A stretch of 64,000 nucleotides of DNA from Morganella morganii H1r. GTDB taxonomy: Bacteria > Pseudomonadota > Gammaproteobacteria > Enterobacterales > Enterobacteriaceae. The notes under the pieces were generated by a model, which saw only the letters and a program-made list of their open reading frames with translations, made no database searches and was not told the origin of the DNA. Positions 54,906 through 62,870 of this stretch are shown here, piece after piece. Position numbers and translations under genes: made by a program. The first letter of the stretch is position 1, and each line of letters begins with the position of its first letter. The DNA lies in assembly GCF_000633515.1 (NCBI RefSeq), contig NZ_AYMP01000014.1, positions 248,001 through 312,000 on the forward strand, in the 5' to 3' direction.

Positions 54906-55769
54906 ATGACTGATTTTGCCTCTTTATTGCAGCAGGGGAACGCCTGGTTCTTTATCCCGGGGGCGATAGCTCTGGGAGCACTGCACGGTCTGGAGCCGGG
55001 CCACTCAAAAACCATGATGGCAGCTTTTATTATCGCGGTGAAAGGGACGGTCAGACAGGCGGTGATGCTGGGACTGGCAGCAACGTTATCGCATACCCTG
55101 ATTGTCTGGCTGATTGCCCTCGGCGGGATGTACATCAGTGCCCGGTTTACGCCGGAGGCTGTGGAGCCGTGGTTACAGATGGTGTCGGCGGTGATTATTC
55201 TGACAACCGCATTCTGGATGTTTATGCGGACATATCGCGGCGAAAAAAACTGGCTGACAGAAATGCAGCAGGAAAGCCATACACACGGTGATCATCATGA
55301 GCATGATCATCACCACAGCCATGATCACGACCCTCATCATTATCATGCAGAGCATCACCATGATCATCAGGACCATCATGGTGGCGAATATCAGGATGCG
55401 CATGCCAGAGCGCATGCCCATGAAATCAAAACCCGGTTTACAGGCGGTAAAGCCACCAACAGCCAGGTTCTGCTGTTCGGCCTGACCGGCGGATTAATTC
55501 CGTGTCCGGCGGCGATTACCGTTCTGCTGATTTGTCTGCAACTGAAAGCCTTTACCCTCGGGGCAACCATGGTGCTCAGTTTCAGTATCGGACTGGCACT
55601 GACACTGGTTACTGTTGGTGTGGTGACGGCAGTGGGGCTGCGTCAGGTCAGCCGCCGTTGGCAGGGGCTCGGCGATATCGCCAAAAAAGCGCCGTATTTT
55701 TCGGCGGCACTGATAGCGCTGGTCGGGCTTTATATGGGCATCCACGGCTATATGGGGCTGGCAGACTGA
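54906..55769 (+). CDS. rcnA: Nickel/cobalt efflux protein RcnA
   Basis: A 287-residue inner-membrane exporter of nickel and cobalt (NicO family). It has six helices with HGLEPGHSKTMMAAF near the N-terminus and a long histidine/aspartate-rich cytoplasmic loop (about residues 120-170, runs such as HEHDHHHSHDHD). Then come TGGLIPCPAAITVLLICLQL and the C-terminal helices. Divergent from rcnR. Confidence 0.95.
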   Translation: MTDFASLLQQGNAWFFIPGAIALGALHGLEPGHSKTMMAAFIIAVKGTVRQAVMLGLAATLSHTLIVWLIALGGMYISARFTPEAVEPWLQMVSAVIILTTAFWMFMRTYRGEKNWLTEMQQESHTHGDHHEHDHHHSHDHDPHHYHAEHHHDHQDHHGGEYQDAHARAHAHEIKTRFTGGKATNSQVLLFGLTGGLIPCPAAITVLLICLQLKAFTLGATMVLSFSIGLALTLVTVGVVTAVGLRQVSRRWQGLGDIAKKAPYFSAALIALVGLYMGIHGYMGLAD

Positions 55770-56022
55770 TGCCTTTGGCGGGTGTGGTATTTTAAGGTAA
55801 ATCAAAAAGAGCTTGCCGGATAACAAAATATATGGCTTAATATCGGCATTGGTTTGGAAGTACAGACCTATTTATGTCAGTCCGATTTTAAGTTGTTCTC
55901 CGTCAAGCGTTATCCAAGATACCACTTCATAGCGAATTCCTTCTGATAGTTCCCATAAGTAAAAACGTAATCAAACCGCTTATATGCCTTATGGCAACAA
56001 AATCAATTTAAAGGAAATTCAT

Positions 56023-56235
56023 ATGTCCGCGACAATTACCGGTACTGTAAAATGGTTTAACGATGATAAAGGTTTTGGCTTTATCACTCCTGCTGACGGC
56101 AGCAAAGACGTGTTCGTTCACTTTTCTGCAATCCAGAGCGACAGCTTCAAATCTCTGGCAGAAGGCCAGCAGGTTTCTTTCACCATCGAAAATGGTATGA
56201 AAGGCCCGGCTGCAGCTAACGTGGTTGCTCTGTAA
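56023..56235 (+). CDS. Cold-shock protein (CspE/CspC-like)
   Basis: A 70-residue single cold-shock domain, an RNA chaperone. It has the RNP1 motif KGFGFITP and RNP2 motif VFVHFSAI, with [10 protein letters not shown]. The start at 56023 ([11 protein letters not shown]) has AAGGAA upstream. A long 5' leader of about 200 nt without a gene may be a cold-responsive UTR. A terminator follows. Confidence 0.93.
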   Translation: MSATITGTVKWFNDDKGFGFITPADGSKDVFVHFSAIQSDSFKSLAEGQQVSFTIENGMKGPAAANVVAL

Positions 56236-56261
56236 TCACCGCTGTCAGTAACAGATTTTAA

Positions 56262-56290
56262 AAACCTCACTCCGGTGAGGTTTTTTTTTA
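56262..56290 (+). terminator. Terminator after the cold-shock gene
   Basis: ACCTCAC/GTGAGGT stem with TCCG loop and a T9 run. Confidence 0.88.
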
Positions 56291-56364
56291 TGCCTGTAAA
56301 ACAGAATCGTGGCGGAAACCGGTAAACTATGGATATAATTTGCGCATTATTTAAGGAGTAAGTT

Positions 56365-57099
56365 ATGTCTCAGAATATTTATGATAATCCGGATTTTTTT
56401 GCCGGTTATGCCACACTGCCCCGCTCAGCACAAGGGCTGGACGGCGCGCCGGAGTGGGCCGCCATGCAGGCATTGCTGCCGCCTCTGGCCGGAAAATCAG
56501 TGATCGACCTGGGTTGCGGGTATGGCTGGTTCTGCCGCCGGGCAAAAGAGCAGGGTGCTGCCCGGGTGACCGGTTTTGATCTGTCAGAGAAAATGCTGGC
56601 GAAAGCCGTATCGATGACCGCAGATCCGGATATTACCTGGCTGCGTGCCGATCTTGAGACACTGCAGCTACCGGCAGCACAAAGCGATGTGATTTACAGC
56701 TCGCTGGCACTGCACTATATACGTGATATTCCGGCACTCTTTGCCACACTGTTTCAGGCACTGGTTCCGGGCGGCAGCCTGGTTTTCTCCGCAGAACACC
56801 CGATCTACACGGCTCCTGTCATTCAGAACTGGTGTACGGACAGTGCGGGCAATAAGGCCTGGCCGGTCAATCAGTATCAGCAGGAAGGCATCAGGATCAG
56901 CAACTGGTTTGCTGATGGCGTGGAAAAGCAGCACCGGAAATTATCCACCTGGATAAATGCGCTGATCACAGCCGGTTTTGAAATTACCGCCATCGATGAG
57001 TGGGGGCCGTCAGCGGCACAGATTGCCGCCAATCCGGCACTGGATGAAGAAAAAGAACGTCCGATGATCTTTCTGCTCAGCGCCCGCAAGCCGGAATAA
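56365..57099 (+). CDS. Class I SAM-dependent methyltransferase
   Basis: A 244-residue methyltransferase of the Methyltransf_11 type. SAM motif VIDLGCGYGWFCRRA (about residues 46-60), acidic FDLSEKM loop, and post-motif FALVPGGSLVFSAEHPIYT. Substrate unknown; small-molecule methylation is likely. Stands alone after cspE-like gene. Confidence 0.85.
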   Translation: MSQNIYDNPDFFAGYATLPRSAQGLDGAPEWAAMQALLPPLAGKSVIDLGCGYGWFCRRAKEQGAARVTGFDLSEKMLAKAVSMTADPDITWLRADLETLQLPAAQSDVIYSSLALHYIRDIPALFATLFQALVPGGSLVFSAEHPIYTAPVIQNWCTDSAGNKAWPVNQYQQEGIRISNWFADGVEKQHRKLSTWINALITAGFEITAIDEWGPSAAQIAANPALDEEKERPMIFLLSARKPE

Positions 57100-57127
57100 T
57101 AGCTGACGGGCGGATTTGCTCCGCAGT

Positions 57128-57679
57128 TTACAGCGTTAATTTATGCTTTCTTATCAGCACAAACAGACCGGCAACCGCCGCGATGATAAGGAACCAGGCA
57201 AGATAAGTATGCAGCGGCAGGGCAAGGATTGCCGTGCTGACAAAATACCCCGCAGATACAATAACGCTTCCCCATATTGCCCCGCCGAGAATATTCAGTA
57301 CAAAAAATTTCAGCGGATTAATACCGGCGGCGCCGATAATAACAGGGCCGATAGTTCTTAATCCGTAAGCGAAACGTATTCCGATAATAATCAGGCTTTC
57401 ACGGCGGTGAATAATCTGCTGCAGGCGGGCTATTTTATCAGTATGTTTATGAATACGGGGCAGGATCCGGTTTCCGGCAAAATAACCGGTAAAAAACAGA
57501 ATATTGTCACTGATAATTCCGCCGAGGGCGGCCACCAGCATCACTTTCGGGTAGGATAATAACTGATGGTGTGCGGCAATGCCGGATAAAAATGCAGCGG
57601 TTTCCCCTTCGATCATGGTGCCGAAGAAGGTTGCCCAATAGCCGTATTCTGCAATCCACTGTGTCAGTAATGCTTCCAT
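57128..57679 (-). CDS. DedA-family membrane protein
   Basis: A 183-residue inner-membrane protein of the DedA/SNARE-associated family, thought to move phospholipid carriers across the membrane. It shows GYWATFFGTMIEGETAAFLS, the GYFAGNRILPRIHKH segment, the conserved FAYGLRTIGPVIIGAAGI and GAIWGSVIVSAGYF. Length and motif order fit the small DedA members. Downstream in the same direction as the DUF1345 gene. Confidence 0.87.
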   Translation of the reverse strand: MEALLTQWIAEYGYWATFFGTMIEGETAAFLSGIAAHHQLLSYPKVMLVAALGGIISDNILFFTGYFAGNRILPRIHKHTDKIARLQQIIHRRESLIIIGIRFAYGLRTIGPVIIGAAGINPLKFFVLNILGGAIWGSVIVSAGYFVSTAILALPLHTYLAWFLIIAAVAGLFVLIRKHKLTL

Positions 57680-57691
57680 CAGCCACTCCGT

Positions 57692-58369
57692 TTAAAATAA
57701 ACCGGCAGAAATATTAATGCATAATCCCAGTATCGCCATATTAAAAATAAAAGAGACGACGGATTGCATTAATACGGCGCGGCGCATCGGGGAGGACGCA
57801 ATTTCCACATCGGCAGTCTGCGAGGCGACGGCAATCGTAAATGAAAAATACATAAAATCAGAGTAACCGGGTTCCGCCGGTCTGTCAGGAAATAACAGCC
57901 ATGGTTTTTCCTGTTGCGGGTTGGTGTAATAAAGGTGCGCATAGTGCATGGTAAATCCGGCCGGTAATAACAGCCAGGAGGACACTAATGTGGATGCGGT
58001 CAGAATATACTGGAAAGCTTTATCATTACCGGTCAGATTACCATGCCCGCCGAGGGCAAAAAAGAGCACCAGTAAACTGACACAACACCCGGCCAGCAGG
58101 AAAAACATCACCATGCGGGCGCTTTCATCCTCAATTTTAGTCAGCTTACGGATATCTTTTACTTTCTTATTAATGATCCGCTCAAAAAGACACAGCAGGT
58201 ATACCCAGGAGAAGGCATTCCAGCTGAGGATCAGGCACATCAGTGTACTCTGTCCGGGCAACAGGGCAAAAAAAGTCACAAACGCGACCAGCAGGGAGAT
58301 AATAAAACGCGGACGCGAGTGAAAAGCGTGCCGGAAAATATGCGTAATGCGAATACCATAGCGCAACAT
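57692..58369 (-). CDS. DUF1345 membrane protein
   Basis: A 225-residue protein with five or six hydrophobic helices and the DUF1345 signature PGYSDFMYFSFTIAVASQTA, followed by MRRAVLMQSVVSFIFNMAIL. Function unknown. It precedes the DedA gene by 12 nt and may be co-transcribed with it. Confidence 0.83.
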   Translation of the reverse strand: MLRYGIRITHIFRHAFHSRPRFIISLLVAFVTFFALLPGQSTLMCLILSWNAFSWVYLLCLFERIINKKVKDIRKLTKIEDESARMVMFFLLAGCCVSLLVLFFALGGHGNLTGNDKAFQYILTASTLVSSWLLLPAGFTMHYAHLYYTNPQQEKPWLLFPDRPAEPGYSDFMYFSFTIAVASQTADVEIASSPMRRAVLMQSVVSFIFNMAILGLCINISAGLF

Positions 58370-58494
58370 ACCAGTATCCTGTTCAGAAAAATGACATTTT
58401 ATTATACCAAATATCCGGCAGCAGGGGCGGTATCACTTTTTCGGATGTGTACTTTTTATATACTGATTACCTCTGCCATTTAAAGTGTCTTTCC

Positions 58495-59247
58495 ATGAGC
58501 ATAACATTTCTTATTGTCATGTTTTTTGTCGCCGTGGCCGCCGGATTTATCAACGTGGTATCAGGCGGCGGTGGTTTTTTGTCGATTACCGCGCTGCTGA
58601 TTTCCGGGTTACCGCCTGCTAACGCACTGGCAACAAATAAGATGCAGGCACTGGGCAGTTCATTAACATCCGGTATCTATTTTTTGCGTCAGGGACGAAT
58701 TGATTTAAAAAATAATAAATGGGTTTTTATCGCGACATTTTTCGGTGCCGCATCCGGCACGATTTTTGTGCAGTTTATTGATCCGACTTTTCTGAAAAAA
58801 TTACTGCCGGGATTAATTATCGGTGTCACGCTGTACTTTATTTTTGCGCCTGACATCACTAAATCCAAAGAAAAACAGCGTGTTTCCTTTTTTCTGTTTT
58901 CATTTATCTGCGGCGGCGGTGTCGGATTCTATGACGGATTTTTGGGTGCCGGCGCCGGGACATTTTATACCATCAGTTATATGCTGCTGTTAGGATACCG
59001 GATCGATAAAGCGCAGATTCATTCTAATTTTCTGAACCTGGCTTCCAATACCTCGTCGGTTATCTTTTTTATCGCGGGCGGTAAAATGATGTGGTCGCTG
59101 GGATTACTGATGTTTGCCGGACAGGCAATAGGTGCGCGGCTGGGCGCCGGTGTTGTACTGAGTTCCGGGCTGAAAGTAATAAAACCGATGATTATCCTGG
59201 TCTCTGCCGGGATCAGCACCAAAATGTTATTTGATATGTATTTTTAA
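58495..59247 (+). CDS. TSUP (TauE/SafE) family permease
   Basis: A 250-residue polytopic inner-membrane protein of the YfcA/TauE-SafE group, which exports sulfur-containing or organic anions. It has about eight helices. N-terminal repeat: AAGFINVVSGGGGFLSITAL and ALATNKMQALGSSLTSGIYF. C-terminal repeat: GFYDGFLGAGAGTFYTISYM and IHSNFLNLASNTSSVIFFIA. The ATG at 58495 is preferred; the longer frame from 58447 adds an unlikely leader. Confidence 0.88.
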   Translation: MSITFLIVMFFVAVAAGFINVVSGGGGFLSITALLISGLPPANALATNKMQALGSSLTSGIYFLRQGRIDLKNNKWVFIATFFGAASGTIFVQFIDPTFLKKLLPGLIIGVTLYFIFAPDITKSKEKQRVSFFLFSFICGGGVGFYDGFLGAGAGTFYTISYMLLLGYRIDKAQIHSNFLNLASNTSSVIFFIAGGKMMWSLGLLMFAGQAIGARLGAGVVLSSGLKVIKPMIILVSAGISTKMLFDMYF

Positions 59248-59260
59248 CAGGGACAGGACA

Positions 59261-59692
59261 ATGTTGAATAAAGCTATTTTCAAAGCAGGGATGTTATTTT
59301 TTTCTCTTTCTTTTTTCTGTGCCGCGCAGACAGATACAGCCGCAGAGACAAAATCACCGGAAGAATACGACGCACTTCAGGCGATGATCATTAAAAATGA
59401 GAGTCAGTTACTGCCGATCCGGTTTGACCCTTTCACCCTTCTGACTGAGGTCACCCGGGAGAATAACGTGATTATCCTGAATTATCAGGTTAGCGGTCTG
59501 CCGCCGGAATTGTTCAGAGAAGAACAGGCGATAAATAAAATGCAGGGCATCCTGACAGCAAAATATTGTCAGGACTCGGCGATCATGCGGTTATGGCAGC
59601 TGGCATTTCCCGCCGGGCTGCAGCATAACTATTTTTCGGACGGTACCCGGGTGATGCAGATAAATATCAAACCATCAGATTGCGGGGTGTAA
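59261..59692 (+). CDS. Secreted protein of unknown function
   Basis: A 143-residue protein with a signal peptide (AIFKAGMLFFSLSFFCAA). The mature domain has two C-terminal cysteines, AKYCQDSA and SDCGV, likely a disulfide, and a mixed alpha/beta pattern. Not recognised. It follows the TSUP gene by 13 nt and overlaps the 3' end of the convergent small secreted gene by 26 nt. Confidence 0.65.
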   Translation: MLNKAIFKAGMLFFSLSFFCAAQTDTAAETKSPEEYDALQAMIIKNESQLLPIRFDPFTLLTEVTRENNVIILNYQVSGLPPELFREEQAINKMQGILTAKYCQDSAIMRLWQLAFPAGLQHNYFSDGTRVMQINIKPSDCGV

Positions 59693-60032
59693 ATTTGTCA
59701 TTGTGCTTTTCTGTATCACTGTAGAATTTAATAATCATTCTGCGGTTATAACGGGGAGGAGCCGGCGGGCATCTTACTTTCCGCAAAATACGCACAGCAT
59801 CCCGGGCATTACATCTTTCATCACAGGTATTTTTCGTTATTTTTACCGGATAGGCTCTTCCCGTGGTGTCTGTCCGGTAAATAAGATGAATTTCACCGTT
59901 GCCGGGCTGCCCGGCGATATCTTCAGGTGTTAACTGCCCGCTGTATTTACACTGTCCGATAGCCGTAATATCAATTTTTGCCTGTGCGGCAGACATCGTT
60001 ATTAAAAGCAAAAGCAGGGAATATCTCAGCAA
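59667..60032 (-). CDS. Small secreted protein, TonB C-domain-like
   Basis: A 121-residue protein with a signal peptide (LRYSLLLLLITMSAAQA). The mature part contains GEIHLIYRTDTTGRAYPVKI, then CDERCNARDAVRILRKVRCP, a pattern reminiscent of the C-terminal TonB domain with extra cysteines. No membrane anchor or linker is present. Function unknown. Confidence 0.65.
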   Translation of the reverse strand: MLRYSLLLLLITMSAAQAKIDITAIGQCKYSGQLTPEDIAGQPGNGEIHLIYRTDTTGRAYPVKITKNTCDERCNARDAVRILRKVRCPPAPPRYNRRMIIKFYSDTEKHNDKFTPRNLMV

Positions 60033-60224
60033 AATGATCTCCGTCAGCGGGTGATATAATCGTGACTACCGGAACATATTGCCATAATCTGTTCTTTTAT
60101 CCACTGGTCCCGGAGTGTTGCACGATAACGCCTTAATCCAAAGGCATGGTCTGCACGGGCATTGTGTTTTATACTGCGCGCTGTAATGACTCAGTAACAG
60201 ATGATTAAGCAGGTGGTAACGGCG

Positions 60225-60695
60225 ATGAACGGAACAATCACAACATGGTTTGAAGATAAAGGCTTTGGGTTTATCAAAGATGAGAATGGGGATAACCGTT
60301 ATTTTCACGTGGTTAAGGTCGCCAATCCTGACCTGATTAAGAAAAATGCTGCCGTGACCTTTGAACCCGGTACGAATAACAAAGGGCTGTCAGCCTACGC
60401 GGTAAAAGTGGTGCCGGAAAGTAAATACATTTTCATCGCCGGTGAGCGTATTAAACTGACTGCTATCAAATCTTTTGTGGTCTACAGCGAAGAAGAAGCG
60501 AATACCGGGATTGATAAAGAGAATGTGGTGCTGTCTGTCGGTGTGCTGATGAACAACATCAAACCAAAATCCGCCGGCCCGGCCGAAATGCGTACACTCA
60601 GAAAACTCGCGATTACCACACAGCACGGAAGTACTCTGATCTTCTCTGAAGATGAAATCGATATTGATGAAACGGTGAAAATGCTTAAGGTGTGA
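60225..60695 (+). CDS. Cold-shock-domain protein with C-terminal extension
   Basis: A 156-residue protein. Residues 1-70 are a divergent cold-shock domain: NGTITTWFEDKGFGFIKDEN and RYFHVVKVANPDLI keep the RNP1 core KGFGFI but have a changed RNP2. Residues about 75-156 form a separate unknown domain (ERIKLTAIKSFVVY, GVLMNNIKPKSAG, QHGSTLIFSEDEID). The start at 60225 has an AGGTGG site. May bind RNA or single-stranded DNA. Confidence 0.78.
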   Translation: MNGTITTWFEDKGFGFIKDENGDNRYFHVVKVANPDLIKKNAAVTFEPGTNNKGLSAYAVKVVPESKYIFIAGERIKLTAIKSFVVYSEEEANTGIDKENVVLSVGVLMNNIKPKSAGPAEMRTLRKLAITTQHGSTLIFSEDEIDIDETVKMLKV

Positions 60696-60844
60696 TGGTA
60701 ACGGGGGATGGCCGCCATCCCCTGTAAAAAATGAATATGGACGGACCATCGGCAGATATTTCCTGATTTATTCTGGAGAAAAATAAATAACACGATATAA
60801 TCGTTGAAATTATATTATGTTTCAGTGTAACCAGTGAAATTACT

Positions 60845-61461
60845 ATGCTAAAAGATAGTATTAAATTTGATCCGGAAAAAACAGAAAAATTGCTTCAGGA
60901 CTGGAAAGAGAAACTGGAAAATGCACAAAAAGGGCATTACAGCCAGTGTGAACGTCTTGGTACTATTAATACACGTATCGGAGTCGCACTGATATTGTCA
61001 TCAACTATTGTGACTGGCTTTATATTTTACAGTTCATCTAAATTTGCCAAAGATTCTGATGTTTTTACACTTGTCTATGGAGTTCTCAGCATTATAGTCG
61101 CGGCTATTCCCGGGATTGTCTCGTTTTCCCGTTTCAGTGATCGTGCAACAGAACACCGTATCACCGCCGGTAATTATGGCAAGCTGAGACGAAAACTGGA
61201 ATCAATAGCCACCATCAGCAGTGATGAATATCATACGATAATTTTAAACATAAACTGAAAACTCTCAGAATTGAGTGGGAATATGTTGCTTCTCTGGCAC
61301 CACTGACGCCAAAAAATTTTATCGGCCATCCGGAAAAACCATCCCAAACGGATAAAAAGATACCAATGATCTCTGAGTGTGGTAGTATTTTATCAAATCC
61401 ATATGTAAGTATTCCTGCGATAGGGATAGTTATTTTTTTGCTACTACAATTACTACCATAG
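60845..61461 (+). pseudogene. SLATT/2TM membrane protein, frameshifted
   Basis: The frame from 60845 encodes 137 residues: a coiled N-terminus, two transmembrane helices (IGVALILSSTIVTGFIFYSS and VYGVLSIIVAAIPGIVSF), and RFSDRATEHRITAGNYGKLR. This is the layout of the SLATT family of two-helix effector proteins. A stop follows at 61256. In the next frame the sequence continues smoothly as FKHKLKTLRIEWEYVASLAP and a third hydrophobic stretch to 61461. One base has been gained or lost near 61230-61240. Confidence 0.65.
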
Positions 61462-61494
61462 TATTTTAAATAGTTATTAGTAATTCTTTATATA

Positions 61495-62532
61495 CTATGA
61501 GATCCAGCACCCCGGGCTGTCACTGTGGAAAAAATCGATCGTGCATTTTTTGCTGTCAAATATACTGTGTATAGTTCCGATGACATGCCCGCAGTAGGCC
61601 AGATCATTATTGTATACCGATACGGCGATATTTCTCATACCTTCAACTGAATGGTCGCGATATAACGCCATTTGTTTCAGAAGATGCATATCCTGTTCAC
61701 CCATTGACCAGCCGTAAATAACTAAATTAGGACCAAGATGAGGTAATACCTCTCTGTAAACGACGCTCAGATAGTGACTGTTGTTGATACTTCTCTTTTT
61801 TTGTTCTTTTGTGCCTTCACAAACAAATAAAGGGATGCAACGTTCCTGATCCCACGCCCCAGCAATTTGACTCAGTAAGTCGTTCGATTCTTCGCAGTAT
61901 ATTTTAGCTTCAGACTCATTAAGCTTACGGGATAATGCCAGATTTCCGTGGGGGTAAAATGCCAGTGTAACAGAGCTTTCATTACGGATAGGAACAGAAA
62001 GTTTTTTCCAGTCAGAATAAAAACCGTCACGGGTAAAACAGTCTTTTATGTTATGCCGGTCACTGAGCATTTTTCCATACATTATTATCCAATATAATAT
62101 TAAGTCATAATTTAATGAAATTACCTTCCGGAATTTTTTAGAAAAATGAAAGGCATTATACAGATAAGGTTCGGCGTCTTGATAAGAAGGATGAATTGCC
62201 CGTACTATTTCGATTAAACGGTCTTTCAGGTGTGTATAGATGCGATGTGTTGAATTGTCGGTAATGTTTAGTGCATGATTAACATGGTTGGATTGCCAGA
62301 GTAACCGGAGTACTAATTCAAAATCAGAGGTATCAAATGCTGAAAATAATCGCTCTATTTCTTCATGCAATAATTCGTTAGAACGGGCAAACTCGATGAT
62401 AGACCTGTAATTAAAATTTGTACTAAATGCAATGCTGGCACCATTCCCCAGCAGTAATGAACTTTTTCCTGTGTATTTTTCCTCAATATCACGCCAGTCA
62501 TGGATTGTTATTTCATTTACGGCACCAGGCAT
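61495..62532 (-). CDS. SIR2-like DUF4917 protein
   Basis: A 345-residue protein with the DUF4917/SIR2-like layout: LLLGNGASIAF (NAD-binding glycine motif), SLNYDLILYW (NYD motif) and YPHGNLALS (HG motif), then VIYGWSMGEQDMHLLK. SIR2-like domains of this kind often deplete NAD in phage defence. The neighbour is a frameshifted SLATT-like membrane gene on the other strand and an integrase lies 340 bp away, so a defence role is plausible but not shown. Confidence 0.8.
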   Translation of the reverse strand: MPGAVNEITIHDWRDIEEKYTGKSSLLLGNGASIAFSTNFNYRSIIEFARSNELLHEEIERLFSAFDTSDFELVLRLLWQSNHVNHALNITDNSTHRIYTHLKDRLIEIVRAIHPSYQDAEPYLYNAFHFSKKFRKVISLNYDLILYWIIMYGKMLSDRHNIKDCFTRDGFYSDWKKLSVPIRNESSVTLAFYPHGNLALSRKLNESEAKIYCEESNDLLSQIAGAWDQERCIPLFVCEGTKEQKKRSINNSHYLSVVYREVLPHLGPNLVIYGWSMGEQDMHLLKQMALYRDHSVEGMRNIAVSVYNNDLAYCGHVIGTIHSIFDSKKCTIDFFHSDSPGCWIS

Positions 62533-62650
62533 ATCATCCCCATATATTTAATCTACAGCATTAAGCTATTTTATGAATTAATAACATATAACAGATTATA
62601 TGACCAATAGATTAGATCAGACTTGTGTCTGGTTGTTTGACTGACACAAA

Positions 62651-62676
62651 AAAACCAACCCTAACAGGTTGGTTTT
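62651..62676 (-). terminator. Terminator of the tRNA-Pro gene
   Basis: AAAACCAACC/GGTTGGTTTT with a 6-nt loop and, on the minus strand, a following T7 run. It is the original terminator of the tRNA-Pro transcript, now next to a displaced 3' fragment. Confidence 0.8.
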
Positions 62677-62689
62677 CTTATAAAAAGAC

Positions 62690-62735
62690 TGGTCGGCATG
62701 ACAGGATTTGAACCTGCGACCCCCGACACCCCATG
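62690..62735 (-). other. 3' fragment of tRNA-Pro(GGG): attachment site
   Basis: On the minus strand it reads from ATGGGGTGTCGGGGG, the anticodon side of tRNA-Pro(GGG), through GGTTCAAATCCTGTC to CCGACCA. The D-arm and 5' acceptor half are missing: the bases upstream are unrelated. Such a fragment next to a tyrosine recombinase is the usual att half-site left when an element enters a tRNA gene; the intact copy should lie at the other end, outside the window. Confidence 0.85.
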
Positions 62736-62870
62736 TCCCCGTTTATGCTTCGCATAATCCCATGATATATATAGACTAATAGTGATTTTACTGTATTTAC
62801 AAACAGTGCTTTATTGTCAATATTTGCTATATACGAATCATAGACTTACGGTTCGTTTTACCACCCTTAT

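Noticed and set aside
62690-62735. Annotating a complete tRNA-Pro
   Set aside because: The 5' acceptor, D-arm and part of the anticodon stem are missing; only a 3' fragment exists.
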